Below, in pieces: positions 15,201 to 25,853 of a DNA stretch of 64,000 nt. The stretch spans positions 26,412,946 to 26,476,945 of the forward strand of contig OV121084.1 in the NCBI GenBank assembly GCA_921293015.1. The letters are read 5' to 3'. The notes under the pieces were generated by a model. It did not search any database and had not been told where the DNA came from. It was given only the letters and a program-made list of their open reading frames with translations. Numbering within the stretch: position 1 is the stretch's first letter; each line of letters starts with the position of its first letter. A program made the translations under genes and the position numbers. This stretch comes from Phorcus lineatus. Its lineage: Eukaryota > Mollusca > Gastropoda > Trochida > Trochidae.

Positions 15201-18040
15201 TGAGAAACATCCAATTCATTCAAAACTAATCATTGATTCTTGATTATATCCTCTTTTTTTGTGAACAAACACAGTGATTTGGAGTTTATATAGAACACTA
15301 ATGTAAAGCACAAAGAAAAAGTTGTAAGGAAATGTCACCTGAAGTTATCCAGAAATCTCAGCTTTTTTATGTATACCAAATCTGATTCCATCTTTAAAGA
15401 CAATGTTTGATGTTGAAATAATAACTAAAACATCATTGGTTTTTTTCTCTAACAACTTTCACAAAAATTTATGATCTAATTGAATTGTCATTGTGCCAGT
15501 GTCTATCAGTCAGTGCAACATCACCTGCTTTGTCTTTAGGATTGACCTTCTTGGAAACATTGTCCTCGTAAAGAGTCTCATTTATATTCAAAGCAATGGC
15601 AGTTTCCTTACAACATAAGTTAAACATATCAATATTTTGATTCAATTGTGGAAACAACTAGGGGTGTCTCGATACACAATCCCCCCCTCCCCCCCAATAC
15701 AATCCGATATGTATTGCCATAAAATGTTTCTTTCAAATTGCGGAAGAGACTGTTTACAGTTTAAACAGTTGACAAGAATTTTCTGCATTTCTGAAGACAC
15801 TGTTATCTTAAACAAAATAAAATGAATAAACGCACATTATTGGTAATTGAAATAAGACAAATCGAATTAGGTGTTGTCATTACAAAGAGGAGCTCTAATT
15901 GAGAAGGGATTGATATTGCAAAATATCGTTTAAATAGAATTGACAGACAGACAGGTATTGTGTATCGTATCGGCAGTTTAAATGTATCAATGTATCAATA
16001 TATTTGTGTATCGTGACACCCTCAGAAACAATAACACTGAGGTACGATTGTACTCACCATTCGAACTATCTCTGGATACACAGGTTCCGCAAGCACATTG
16101 CGCGTGGCAGTGATGTAATCCACTAACTCATTAAGACATCCTCGCTTTACTTCCTTACTCTTTAGGTCTGACACTGGGTCCATAAAGTCAAACACAACAC
16201 AACATTGCTGCAGCTTCTTGATGAACAATTCCTGCTGCGGATCTCCGGCTGGCGTGTCTGAAACACCAAATTCTTACTATCCAATTGTGTCTCATCAAAA
16301 TGTTTCAAGGACATCATGCCCTTGAACATCTCATTCAACTATGGGTTCTCAAAATCTATTCTCATGCAACATGACAGCAGTAGAATCCACAGAGCTCTTT
16401 CAATATCTTGATATCAAGCCAAAATACCCCATATAGCTGACAGTTAGTCAAGTAATGGCTATGTAAAACCAGGGATTGGGAAAGGCAGGGGCCATGAGAT
16501 GAAAAAGTGGCTAATTCAAATTTACAATTTTACCATTGCTACTAAGGGGAATGGCCCATTCAAATTTCTGAAAATACTGAAAATCTCTATAAATGGTCCA
16601 TTATCAAAGGTCTCTTTCCCAATCCCTGTAAAACGTAGTTTTTTAAGCCAAAGAAATGTTGTTATGCAAGGAGCTTCAAGATCATATCTAAAACTCAATT
16701 GACTTGGCACCCATTGATCGTATAGTGCTTTAATTGCTAGATGTAGGTAATTTCTTTGGCTGGTTATATACATAACAATATGAGGCATTTCCCTTATTAG
16801 ATATTAGGGTATTGAAGTAGCACTGAAATTTCAAATACACTGATGTATCAGGATGAATATCCTCTTGATAAGCAAACTTTCAGAATTCCTAATTTGAAAA
16901 GTGACAGTATGTTAAGAACATTTATGAAAATGAACTGCATAAATGTAGAAATGGAATACACTCTCTTGAATTTGTTGTTGAGTTTCTTTATCAATATACA
17001 AAAGGGTTTATACAATTGACTGGAAGTCATGAGGGACAGACCAGAAATTCAACTACATTTTAACTAAAGAGTAACAACGGAGAAGGTAACTTAAAAGGAA
17101 AAACACAATAATTGATACATGAGGCAATAAATGCAAATAAAACCTTAACATTTATCAAGAAGGAAACACATTCCAATATTTACTCACCAAAATTTATACA
17201 AGTTATTTCGTATAGCTTCATAAATAATTCATAAATAACATTTAGATTATGGCTTGAGTGTATTTTAACTCACATAGAGTTAACAGCCAACTGAGTCAAT
17301 TGAAACTTTCATTTTTTGTAGTACAAGGAAAAGATTAGCAGGAAACAGGAAACAATTTTCACAAATGAATAATATAAGTAAACACAACCTCTTTGTTCTA
17401 TTTCAAAGTAACAATTGTCATCAATGACCCCTCATCCACCTATAATTATAAGCCTTGACACCTACATTATACATATGTCTAATGACACCCTGTTGACACT
17501 TCATGATCTATAACCTAAATGGACCTGTGAATTACCCTTTATTCCAATTTTTACATAAGACTGTAACTAAAGATACATGTAAATTTTGACAATTTTAGGC
17601 AATGAAACACATCTTGTTAGAATCTTCTTTGGGCAATCTTAAAAAGTACCTTCTTTAATATTCATAAACTACCAAAAAGAATATAACGATGTAAGTCCCT
17701 AAGTCTTTATAAATCAGACTTTGCGACAAATCTCAAGAACATTTGGATTACAATTCACTTAATCATGTTGATTACTTAGTTGCTGTGCCTTGGGCTATGT
17801 AATTATCAAGGCTTTTGTTAAAGCTAAGAAGATTTCTAACATGTACTTTGTTTTTTCAATTTGAAGGAGGCAAAACTCTGCATCAATTATAATTATTTAC
17901 TTGTTCACCCTTATAAAATTTCAAATTTAAAGGGACAAACAAAAAGGAGACTTTAAAATAAAACTGACTTCTTTTATTTTATATTATACATGCTTCTCTT
18001 TTTCAATTGATATATTTCAAGTTGACAACAGACTAACAAC

Positions 18041-18094
<54 letters not shown>

Positions 18095-19747
18095 TGTATT
18101 ATAACCCAGTTTATCCTTTAAAAAAACAGTTATCAACGTACCCTGTTTAAAACAGCCAAATTTCCTAATAAGAAATGTTTTGCCATGACAGCAGTGTTCG
18201 ATTCTAACAACTAAAATTGAAATGTGCCATAAAGCATTTTTATGACATTACCTAGCATGACACACTTATGCTTCAACACAGGGCATTGTATGAGAAAATA
18301 GATATAAACATCCACTATATGTTTGACTTTGTGGGTAAGACATACCCTTAGTTTGATATAACAAACACTTTGATTTCACTCTGATTTGCAACTAGTACTT
18401 AATTGTTCTTTGTTTCTTAAGATTTGCCAAAGGTTTTGAGGATGCAAATTTGCTACCTTTAAACCTAGTTAACGCCTCATTGCTGCCATTTTCTACAACT
18501 TTCTACCTGGCATGCATTGAAGTTTATTAATCAGAATTCATTTTAAAAGCAATAGATCTCCAAATCTGATACTAGTATTTAAATTCAATCATTTTTACAA
18601 TTCTGATAAAAGAGCAATTATTATTTGGCAATTACTAATGGGGCTCCGACTAAACATTGCGGGGGTAGGAGGTGTGAGGACAAAGAGCCAGACTGAAGAC
18701 TTTTGTAAAAACTAACTACATTATATATCTATTATCTATGCTAGGTAGAAAGTACTTGATAGTTATTACTAAAGTACATAATGTCAATCACCCCGGGTCC
18801 CCCTAGTCTTAGTGTACGTACATGTGGTAATATACAAATTTCAGTAATTGATACAAATCTGTTAAACAAATTACAATCAACTGATCTGTAGTGATAATCT
18901 ATTTGAAATTTGTACTTTTGATCATAATTCATTTATTCCTTTAACATATTACACACATCTGCAAATGTTTTAACAAAAAGATGTTACCAAACTCACTAAA
19001 CAACAAACATTTAAAATACAAGGGATAGCCTACTTTTGAAGATCTTGTCTGCATCATTTATTACTATATCTAAAATTAGTTTACTTATATTGTGTTTACA
19101 GGTACGAGTCAAGCACTTAAAATGAGGAAGATTTAAAAAGTGTGATGAGTGTTATTGTGATTAAATGAACAGTTAAAGGAAAAGATTTAACAAGAATATC
19201 TATTCTTCTTATAATGTACTTGTTGCAAAGTTACATGGCCAAAATGGCGTAGAAAATGCTATTTTGGCACTGTGTATAGTCCGTTTCAAAGATGTATTTT
19301 GTTCCTACATAGTAAATTTTACGCCCGGAAAAAATCTAATTTATTAGATATTTTGATATCTTAAGTTGTAAAACATACAACACATTACATTAAAACAACC
19401 AAAACAGAATCTTAAAGTTAACAGTAACAGTATTCTGTCTAAAAGCACTCCATCTCAATCAATGAAACAGACTATAGCCGGCCATGATGCCAATGGCACC
19501 GGCCTGAAATATCATAAATTAATCAGACGTATCAACATGTTAGAAGAATAAAACTTTAAAATTCTTACTTACTTTAAACCCTTATTCTTTCTATTATAAA
19601 CCTACCTTTAAGATGAGGTAACGCCTGCAATTCAGGGGCATTTTTAGTCCGATAATGCGAAGAACCCTGAGACCGTTTCTGTTTTTTAGATTTGATAGAC
19701 ACCTTACTGGTGAAAGGGTCGATTCTGTCGGCAACTTTGGCAGACAT
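229..19747 (-). CDS. PPP2R5E: PP2A B56 regulatory subunit (PPP2R5A/E type), 5' part of gene
   Basis: B56 subunits direct the PP2A catalytic core to substrates. Three coding exons are visible on the minus strand: 19606-19747, 16058-16257 and 229-330, giving 148 residues of a protein that is usually 450-500 aa. All junctions are GT-AG and phases agree (1, 0). The N-terminus has a basic [13 protein letters not shown] stretch. Exon 2 encodes [17 protein letters not shown] and [12 protein letters not shown], the start of the B56 HEAT-like repeats. Exon 3 encodes NIFRTLPP and [18 protein letters not shown], a family hallmark. The start ATG is supported by an in-frame stop (TGA, 19786-19784) upstream. 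The motifs fit the alpha/epsilon class better than gamma/delta; which of the two is uncertain. The remaining exons lie left of base 1. Intron 2 is 15.7 kb and holds several repeats. Confidence 0.95.
1601..1810. repeat. Composite dispersed-repeat fragment
   Basis: Bases 1601-1640 repeat the left terminus of the inverted-repeat element at 16470-16628 (CAGGGATTGGGAAAG, then GGGGCCAT). The matching right terminus is absent here. At 1720-1803 there is sequence with GGGTCAAGG and GAGGTCAAGGTCACC. The latter resembles the inverted AAGGTCA units of the satellite at 48992-50153. This is a degraded, partial copy. Confidence 0.45.
3221..3545 (-). mobile_element. tRNA-derived SINE, copy B
   Basis: Read on the minus strand this copy has a decayed tRNA-like head (CCAGTGGTTAG). 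A body follows that it shares with the SINE at 40010-40316: CAGGTTTGGGTGCAATG, then CACTGAATTTCAG, then GCAGGTTTCA and GCAATGCATAGCCACAA. It ends in a TCACC/GGTGA simple-repeat tail at 3226-3255. Substitutions throughout show it is an old copy. Confidence 0.8.
3226..3255. repeat. (GGTGA)n microsatellite
   Basis: Six exact GGTGA units. They form the 3' tail of the minus-strand SINE next to them. Confidence 0.9.
5441..5461. repeat. (AT)n microsatellite
   Basis: About ten uninterrupted AT dinucleotides in the PPP2R5 intron. Confidence 0.95.
5873..6108 (+). repeat. Direct duplication, unit 1 of 2
   Basis: About 236 bp beginning ATATGTTATAAAAAT and ending CTGATCACTACCT. It recurs at 6214-6447 in the same orientation with few differences, for example GTCACTGTAGC against GTCACTTTAGC. 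The units are separated by about 105 bp of unrelated sequence. I see no terminal inverted repeats or coding potential. Confidence 0.9.
6214..6447 (+). repeat. Direct duplication, unit 2 of 2
   Basis: Second copy of the unit at 5873-6108. Indels are clustered near 6259-6275 and the rest is nearly identical. It could be a local segmental duplication or two insertions of one short repeat. Confidence 0.9.
8590..9150. repeat. Degenerate minisatellite, about 100-130 bp unit
   Basis: Five recurrences of a GAAGCAGTCGGTAATTGCAA-like motif start at about 8639, 8750, 8868, 8997 and 9099. Each is followed by an AACTTCTT/CTCCC-type stretch and a GGAACCAACTTGCCAA-like stretch. Spacings are 111, 118, 129 and 102 bp, so the units have drifted a great deal. 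Confidence 0.75.
11017..11032. repeat. 16-bp perfect palindrome near a MITE-like end
   Basis: GGGTACTCGAGTACCC is its own reverse complement. Together with the neighbouring ACCCGTGAC and AGAGCCCTA it resembles the 50560-50725 hAT-like MITE (ACGAGTACTC, ACCCGTGG). It is probably a remnant of that family. Confidence 0.45.
15659..16024. mobile_element. hAT-like MITE (366 bp) beside a PPP2R5 exon
   Basis: The left terminus reads TAGGGGTGTCTCGATACAC. The right terminus reads GTGTATCGTGACACCCTCA, an imperfect inverted match of about 19 bp. It is flanked by 8-bp direct repeats GAAACAAC (15651-15658) and GAAACAAT (16025-16032). Termini of CAGGG/TAGGG type and an 8-bp duplication are typical of hAT transposons. 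There is no transposase ORF, so it is non-autonomous. It ends 33 bp from the 5' splice site of the exon at 16058-16257. Confidence 0.8.
16470..16628. mobile_element. Short inverted-repeat MITE (159 bp)
   Basis: It starts CAGGGATTGGGAAAG and ends CTTTCCCAATCCCTG, a perfect 15-bp terminal inverted repeat. TAAAAC occurs directly on both sides (16464-16469 and 16629-16634). The CAGGG termini suggest the hAT group, although only 6 bp of flanking duplication is visible instead of the usual 8. It lies in PPP2R5 intron 1. A one-ended relative is at 1601. Confidence 0.8.
18046..18092. repeat. Poly(T) tract, 47 bp
   Basis: Uninterrupted T run in PPP2R5 intron 1. It could be the poly(A) tail of a minus-strand retrocopy, but I recognise no retrocopy body beside it. 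Assembly length is unreliable in such runs. Confidence 0.95.
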
Positions 19748-21446
19748 GATGGTACTATTACCGCAGGCTATACCGCCGCGCCCTCATACAAGGTATAAAA
19801 CTCAAAATATCTAATTCATAATCGCCGATTCGCTGTAGGTTTTGAACATGGCCTCTGATGATGCATTGCACATTGACAATCCGTGGATACACTTGACAGC
19901 GCCCTTCGTCGATCCAATATATAAATTATCTTCCGCAAACTACTCCATGTAATCAAAAGTTGTCATCGGATTAGCCAGTGTACATATCCAATGTAACGAT
20001 AACACTATCACGCTTGTTTTGGGGGCACATAAACTCAAAAACAGATTATCACAGTGTTGCTACTAATGGTTTCCTTCAAATCTCGTCATGCGCCAAGATC
20101 TAGAGACTTCAACGAGATTTCGATGACCTCGTTCCTGCGCTTGAGGTCACAGGGTCACAAGGTCGCTACGAGCGAATGAAGTTGTAGACATTTTATAAGA
20201 AGCATTGTCCGGTTATTGTTTGTTATATAATAGACCGAATTTAATATATTTCAAGTAGGATGTCAACTATCGACATATCATATAATCAATACCAAGAGAC
20301 ACTGATTTAATAAACAATAGTGAGAAGGCTAGGCAGCAACGGCTAGTAATCGAGGATATCAATAATATCAAACAACTTGGCTATTTGTTTTGATCATAAT
20401 AAAAAACAAACAGATTTTTAAAAGTGAATTATGCATGATAATGTAGCTGAACAAAAAAAAAGAAATGTAAAAATATAGGCCTAAATATTCTAGCAAGTAA
20501 TTCTTTATAGACCTACTTCCATTTAATGTGCACACATGCAGATCTTTATCATCAATTTAGGACATATTACCCATAATATAATTGTATATTTCATTGCATT
20601 TGCCTGTGATATTATTTCATAATATCATCGATTTGTAGATAGGTTGCAGACGTATTTATAATTATCTGCTTTCAAATAATACGCCTCTGTGTTGATTACT
20701 ATATAGCTTTCTAAGAACAATACGTCATTATAGATATGTCATTTATAAATATCGACGTTCGGAATCTCCCGTTGCACGTGACTGTACGTATTTTTATACT
20801 TATCTAAATAGGTCGTGTATAATTTTTTTTGGAGCTAAGATGAATATCTTTTTTGATATGTATCTTTTGTTAACTGCGAGAAACGATAACATATCATAAC
20901 CCATACGATAATGACTAAACCTAGACTCGGGTGATATGATTACAATTTCATATGGGAACCAAATGGAACCTGATACTCATAACTTGCTGCTTGCTTAATA
21001 TACTGTCCGAACCAGGGAAACTTGGACATTTAATTCAAATCTCAATATGTACTTTCAAAATCAATTAAAAAGTACCAATATTCGAAAAATTCGAATAAAT
21101 ATAAATCTTTTATATATATATATCTAAATGCCCTCCTTAAACTGTCAACCTTTGAGAAATGGGGTTTTCATAAATAGTCATATAGAAGCCCTTTCGCTCA
21201 TAACCCCTAAAATTGATGGTTAGCATTTGACTATGTATTTCGTTTACAAAAACGGAAGAAATAATTTTCTTGGTAACACACACGCACTATACCTTGCATT
21301 ACCTTTAAGAGAAGACACAAACACTCAAATTCGTTGATTATGCCAATAAATTACCAAAACATTTCTTAGATAATCAAGTCAATAAAATTGACTGCTTTTG
21401 ATGCGAGAAATAATCGGGTTTATAGACTAACAGCAGATGGACCAAC
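19748..21446. other. PPP2R5 upstream region, no gene seen
   Basis: Sequence upstream of the PPP2R5 start. A CCGCCGCGCCC stretch at 19772-19782 is the only GC-rich patch close to the start codon and is a plausible core promoter or 5' UTR. An E-box CACGTG lies near 20776. I see no coding exon. Confidence 0.4.
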
Positions 21447-21450
21447 TTAA

Positions 21451-21919
21451 AGGGGCACTGAGTATGTTGTTGGTGTCAAATATGTCAAACTTCATAAATG
21501 GTGTTATTTTACCGAGAAGTAGTTAATGTATCTGAAAATCAGTATCTTAGTGCTTATAAGTTCAGTATAGTGATATTAAACATGTTAAAGTTGTGATTCT
21601 ACGATTAAAAAAAGGACAATAGCGCGCACCAATTACTCAAACATAATTTTGAAACTAAGTTACGGCAGACACACAGACAATTAATGATTAATTGTGTTTA
21701 GTGAGTAATTTAACTAATATACACGTATACTGGAGACAGAATTTCGACTTCCTAACATTTATATCGCTGTTTTTAATTTATCATTGAAAACAATAAACAT
21801 AATAATTTTGACAATTTAGAGATACAGATGCAACTTTAGAGGGGCTATTTGACATAACTTAGGACTTATGTTATTTTGAATCTTGTTTAAGTCACATAAA
21901 AAAAATCATGAAAAATACT
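21451..21919 (+). mobile_element. TTAA MITE, older copy
   Basis: It begins AGGGGCACTGAGTATGTTG after a TTAA at 21447-21450 and follows the family consensus through the ATCGAGAAGT-like and GGACAATAGCGCGC-like segments. It lacks the last roughly ten bases of the family right terminus. It abuts the next copy head to tail at a shared TTAA. Confidence 0.85.
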
Positions 21920-21923
21920 TTAA

Positions 21924-22403
21924 AGGGCCATATAGTATGTTGTTGGAGTCAAACATTCCAAACTTCATAAAAAGTGTTATTTTATCGAGAAGTGGTGGTT
22001 GTTTCCAAAAATTAGCATCTGAGTGCTTATGAGTACAGTAGAGTGACAATTTAACATGTTAAAGACTCGATTTGTGATCGAAAACCGGACAGTGACGCGC
22101 GTCAATGACTCAAACGTAATTTTGGAAACTTATTTACAGCAGACACAATTGTAAATATGGATTGGTAGTATCGATTATGACTTTTAACTTATATACACGT
22201 AGAATTGTACGCAGAATTTCGACGTTCTAACATTTATATGGACATTTTTAAATTATCATTGAAAACATAAAAATAGCACAATTTGGGAATTTGGGAGATA
22301 AAGGTGCGAGTTAGGTAGGCGATTTGAACTTAATTGAGGACATATGGTAATTTGGCTCTTATTTAAGGAACATAAAACATTCTAAAAGATACTCTGTGGC
22401 CCT
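21924..22403 (+). mobile_element. TTAA MITE, young copy (480 bp)
   Basis: Full length, from AGGGCCATATAGTATG to CTCTGTGGCCCT, flanked by TTAA at 21920-21923 and 22404-22407. It is nearly identical to the copies at 23193-23671 and 35012-35491. It contains the 12-bp palindrome TGACGCGCGTCA and has no ORF of note. Confidence 0.93.
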
Positions 22404-22433
22404 TTAATATACATGAATATTTAAAAATGTTAA

Positions 22434-22613
22434 CAGTATGTTATGGGGGTCAAATGTACCAAACTTCTTAAGTTGTGTTATTTCATCGGGTAGTAGACTT
22501 ATTGTTGTTTCTGAAAATTAATATCTCATGCTTATCAGTTCGTTACAGTGACAAGAAACAGTTTAAGTCGAGATTTGTGATCTATAACTGGACTTTACAG
22601 CAGACACAAAGAG
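22434..22613 (+). mobile_element. TTAA MITE, truncated old copy
   Basis: A diverged left half of the family: AGTATGTTATGGGGGTCAAA, then TTATTTCATCGGGTAGTAG, then TTTACAGCAGACACAAAGAG. The right half is missing. Confidence 0.7.
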
Positions 22614-23170
22614 TTTAACAGTTCATGAACATTCACTTCATTGCAAAACTCATAGTCCATTTGAGCTACTCTTCTCTAAAATCGTTTCCACAAAACAACC
22701 AGGAACGTTCAGATTTTATATACCCCACGCCAGTCACAATTTATGATATTTTTTTTGATATAGTATCTTTAGTGAAAGTTGTGATATCCCAGCGAGCACA
22801 TTCCTATCATGATATGAACCGTGGCTGGCGGCGATATCGAGCTAGTGCTGACTAAATGAACATAGGGTGTTTACCGGTGACCATGTTTATCGTGTGGTTT
22901 GCTCCACTGGACATTCCAACGCGGGTCAATATTTATCCACAAACTCAGAACATCACTTGTTTAATTCGGGTCTGATACCACATGTGTAAATACAAACACA
23001 GGGTTGGTAAGCGTCACAGTGTTTTAGAATACCTGACCAATACTTTTTCGAAGGTGTTATTTCGTTTATTACTTTGAGATAGATATCTAATTAACGTTTG
23101 ATTAATTACCAAAACGTATTCATTTTACGCATTAAAATTTTTTAATTTACATTTATAGCAATACACAATC

Positions 23171-23746
23171 CATCTTCCTACGCAAAGCTTAAAGGGACAT
23201 ATAGTATGTTGTTGGAGTCAAACATTCCAAACTTCATAAAAAGTGTTATTTTATCGAGAAGTGGTGGTTGTTTCCAAAAATTAGCAGCTGAGTGCTTATG
23301 AGTACAGTAGAGTGACAATTTAACATGTTAAAGACTCGATTTGTGATCGAAAACCGGACAGTGACGCGCGTCAATGACTCAAACGTAATTTTGGAAACTT
23401 ATTTACAGCAGACACAATTGTAAATATGGATTGGTAGTATCGATTATGACTTTTAACTTATATACACGTAAAATGTACGCAGAATTTCGACGTTCTAACA
23501 TTTATATGGACGTTTTTCAATTATCATTGAAAACATAAAAATAGCACAATTTGGGAATTTGGGAGATAAAGGTGCGAGTTAGGTAGGCGATTTGAACTTA
23601 ATTGAGGACATATGGTAATTTGGCTCTTATTTAAGGAACATAAAAAATTCTAAAAGATACTCTGTGGCCCTTTAACTATTGCCAGTCTCGAACTGTCAAA
23701 GTTACAGTTCGAGACTGGCAATAGTTAAGCTTTGCGTAGGAAGATG
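23171..23746. mobile_element. 93-bp palindromic element with 9-bp target duplication, interrupted by a MITE
   Basis: If the MITE at 23193-23671 and one TTAA are ignored, the remaining 93 bp form two 43-bp arms that are exact reverse complements, around a 7-bp loop (CAAAGTT). The arms begin CATCTTCCTACGCAAAGCTT and end with the reverse complement, GGAAGATG. TACACAATC occurs directly on both sides (23162-23170 and 23747-23755). A 9-bp duplication is typical of Mutator-like elements. This would be a tiny foldback element with no coding capacity. Confidence 0.9.
23193..23671 (+). mobile_element. TTAA MITE, young reference copy (479 bp)
   Basis: Left end AGGGACATATAGTATGTTG. The right end, reverse complemented, reads AGGGCCACAGAGTATCTTT, so the terminal inverted repeat is imperfect, about 17 bp (AGGGnCAnAnAGTATnTT). 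TTAA flanks it at 23189-23192 and 23672-23675. The uninterrupted right arm of the surrounding palindrome has a single TTAA at the matching position, which proves the duplication. A TTAA duplication fits piggyBac-class or Kolobok-class mobilisation. No ORF is present, so it is non-autonomous. Confidence 0.95.
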
Positions 23747-23755
23747 TACACAATC

Positions 23756-24397
23756 AGGCGTTGTTTCTATGTACAAGCATGCTCAAAGAGTTGTTATTGT
23801 TGTTTAAGAACAAAACTGCAGATTTTAATGAATACCCGAGATTTGATGGTTTATATTATAACCTTATACTTGTGAACTGATATCCGATTCGGAAAATTTA
23901 ATTAAATTTTTTTTCTAGTCAAAGAATTTAGTTAACTGTAAAAAATTACCGGTGGAAGTATATCCCGTCCATCCTCGATAATCCAGGGTTAACGTTAGCT
24001 GAGATTTATCGGAACGTTTTCCTTGGATCGAGGATGTTTCCTGTATTTCCAATTCAAATGCAATGAAAATGAAAACGGACACGAATAAAAACAATTTTTC
24101 TGGATTAAAAAAATCTCTTGGAAACGATGTTCGGGGAAAATGCTTCCCCATTGACCACATATTTTCCAGATAGGTTGATTGCATCAGTTTGGAACTCTCA
24201 ATGGTGTAAATAATACATCCATTGGCCCTATAGCTATCCAGTAAGTTTTATATAATCTAAGAGGCAAAACAATCAGTGTGAGAAACTTGTCAATATGCAT
24301 TGATAATAGGTTAAAAAAATCTAAAAGATAATTGCTATATTGGAAAGGATTCTCCACAAATGAAGAAATGAAGTCAGCCTTCTATGGCTTTCTGTTT

Positions 24398-24429
<32 letters not shown>

Positions 24430-25550
24430 CTTCATCCAAACTAAATTTTAGAACCCCGATCTTCCACTGGGTTATTATGCCAGAGTTCAGCCCTCAGCTT
24501 GGTAATTGCGTTCAGGGGATTGTGGTGACAAAATGTTTATGGTCGTGGTCGCCAAAATCTAAAATTGAGATTCAGCATCAGGACTTTGTACATAAGGTTT
24601 CAGCTTTGGGGGGCGTATCCTTGAGAATATGAACATAGGTTTTAGGTGTAGGCCTAGTTTGGGTGTTCATCCATATAAGTTAACCCATTAGAAGTCATAA
24701 ATCTACAATTATGACTCGTAATCGAACATAGACGAAAATAGGTTAAGGGCATAGCCACTGCAACCCTTATAAGGGACGAAAGATCCATCAAAACTAAATT
24801 TTAGAATCCCGACTCGTAATCGGCAAGGATGCGTACACTAAATGTCAGCTTTCGTTCTTGAGAAGATCTGAAAAGGTTAACGATCATGGCCCCCGTGACT
24901 CGTAGTAGAATCCACAAAGTCTTCGAATCATAATCCCTCACAACCAAGGTACCAGTTCACAAGATTCAACTCTCTAGAGTCAGTGGTTCATGAGAGGAAG
25001 TCGAAAAGCCACAAATTTACGAATGGACTGATCGACGGATGGACTGTTTCATCCATCCTTTTAAGGCTTAAAAAATGTAATTTGTGTTAGTGAAATACAA
25101 TGTATTTTAAAAGTATTAGCTAACTATATTCATAACAGTTATTGGCTAGATCTTTTTACAGCGTTTTATCTAAGTCGATTATATGAACTGCAAGGTACCT
25201 AAGTGTACCTGAAACCACTTTCAAAGGATTGGGTAAAAAATAAATGAAGGGGGGGAAAAGGTCCATCATTTTCCCCCCCAACTTCTTAGTTTGGAGAGTA
25301 ACGCTATTCATGATGTGTAGCTTGATGTTGGGCTCGAAATTGGACGTCATTTTGATTGATCGGACAAGGAACGATTAATTTTTAAGACGTGAAAGGTGGC
25401 TGTTAACAACGTGTAGGAGACCACAGACTCAAAGTCACAATGAATATCTAGGCTCAATATTTGTAGTCTAGAAAAGCCACTTTGAGCTGGATCTTTGGGA
25501 TCTTCCTTGGCTCCGTCTTTGTACCTCTATTTTAAAATTATGGAAAAGCA
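23756..25550. other. Intergenic, no gene seen
   Basis: The region holds a poly(C) tract (24401-24430) and a stretch near 24433-24455 (AAACTAAATTTTAGAA) that recurs at 24789-24806. The recurrence suggests a diverged local repeat of about 350 bp. No conserved coding sequence is recognised. Confidence 0.4.
24401..24430. repeat. Poly(C) tract, 30 bp
   Basis: Homopolymer run. It creates an artificial proline run in a short ORF. Its length should not be trusted in an assembly. Confidence 0.95.
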
Positions 25551-25853
25551 ACTCGTCCTTTATCAATAATTACTGATAATGAAGCCCAGTCTGAACGTTC
25601 CGTGAGGTATCTTCAGAGCAGCACCGTCGTCCAAAACACCTTGCCTAATATGAGTCCAGATCTAAATCTTTGGAACATGTCTGCGGCGTTCTTGGACATG
25701 ACATCTAAACACTGGTGGAATTGCATCCTAAATGGCAGCAGCTGCCTTTGGAATCAATTTGAAGACTTACTGCATGGTGGCATGCGGGGACCGGGGTCGA
25801 CGCCTTCATGCGGGTGCAAATGCTATGTCATTTTGTTGGTGATCTTCTCGTGA
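25551..25853 (+). pseudogene. Tc1/mariner transposase C-terminal remnant
   Basis: In one frame the translation reads TDNEAQSERSVRYLQSSTVV and then NMSPDLNLWNM. This matches the DNARPH...VRxYLQ...SPDLNPIExxW region of Tc1/mariner DDE transposases, with the PIE step lost. Further on, an alternate-frame GRRLHA-like stretch at about 25796-25815 fits the usual C-terminal RRR motif, which implies a frameshift. The N-terminal domains and first catalytic residues are not visible, and no terminal inverted repeats were found. It is a dead fragment. Confidence 0.6.

Larger units (their letters stand above)
331..15658. other. Large PPP2R5 intron 2, no gene recognised
   Basis: This is most of the intron between the exons at 229-330 and 16058-16257. 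Apart from the repeats listed separately I see only short random ORFs. Two patches are less AT-rich than their surroundings: 7255-7460, and 12841-12905 with a CACGTG E-box. A TATAAAA with some GC-rich sequence upstream lies near 14146. Any of these could be an alternative first exon or enhancer, but nothing in the sequence proves it. Confidence 0.5.

Noticed and set aside
24384..24632. Plus-strand ORF with a proline run
   Set aside because: The run is translated poly(C). No conserved sequence follows.
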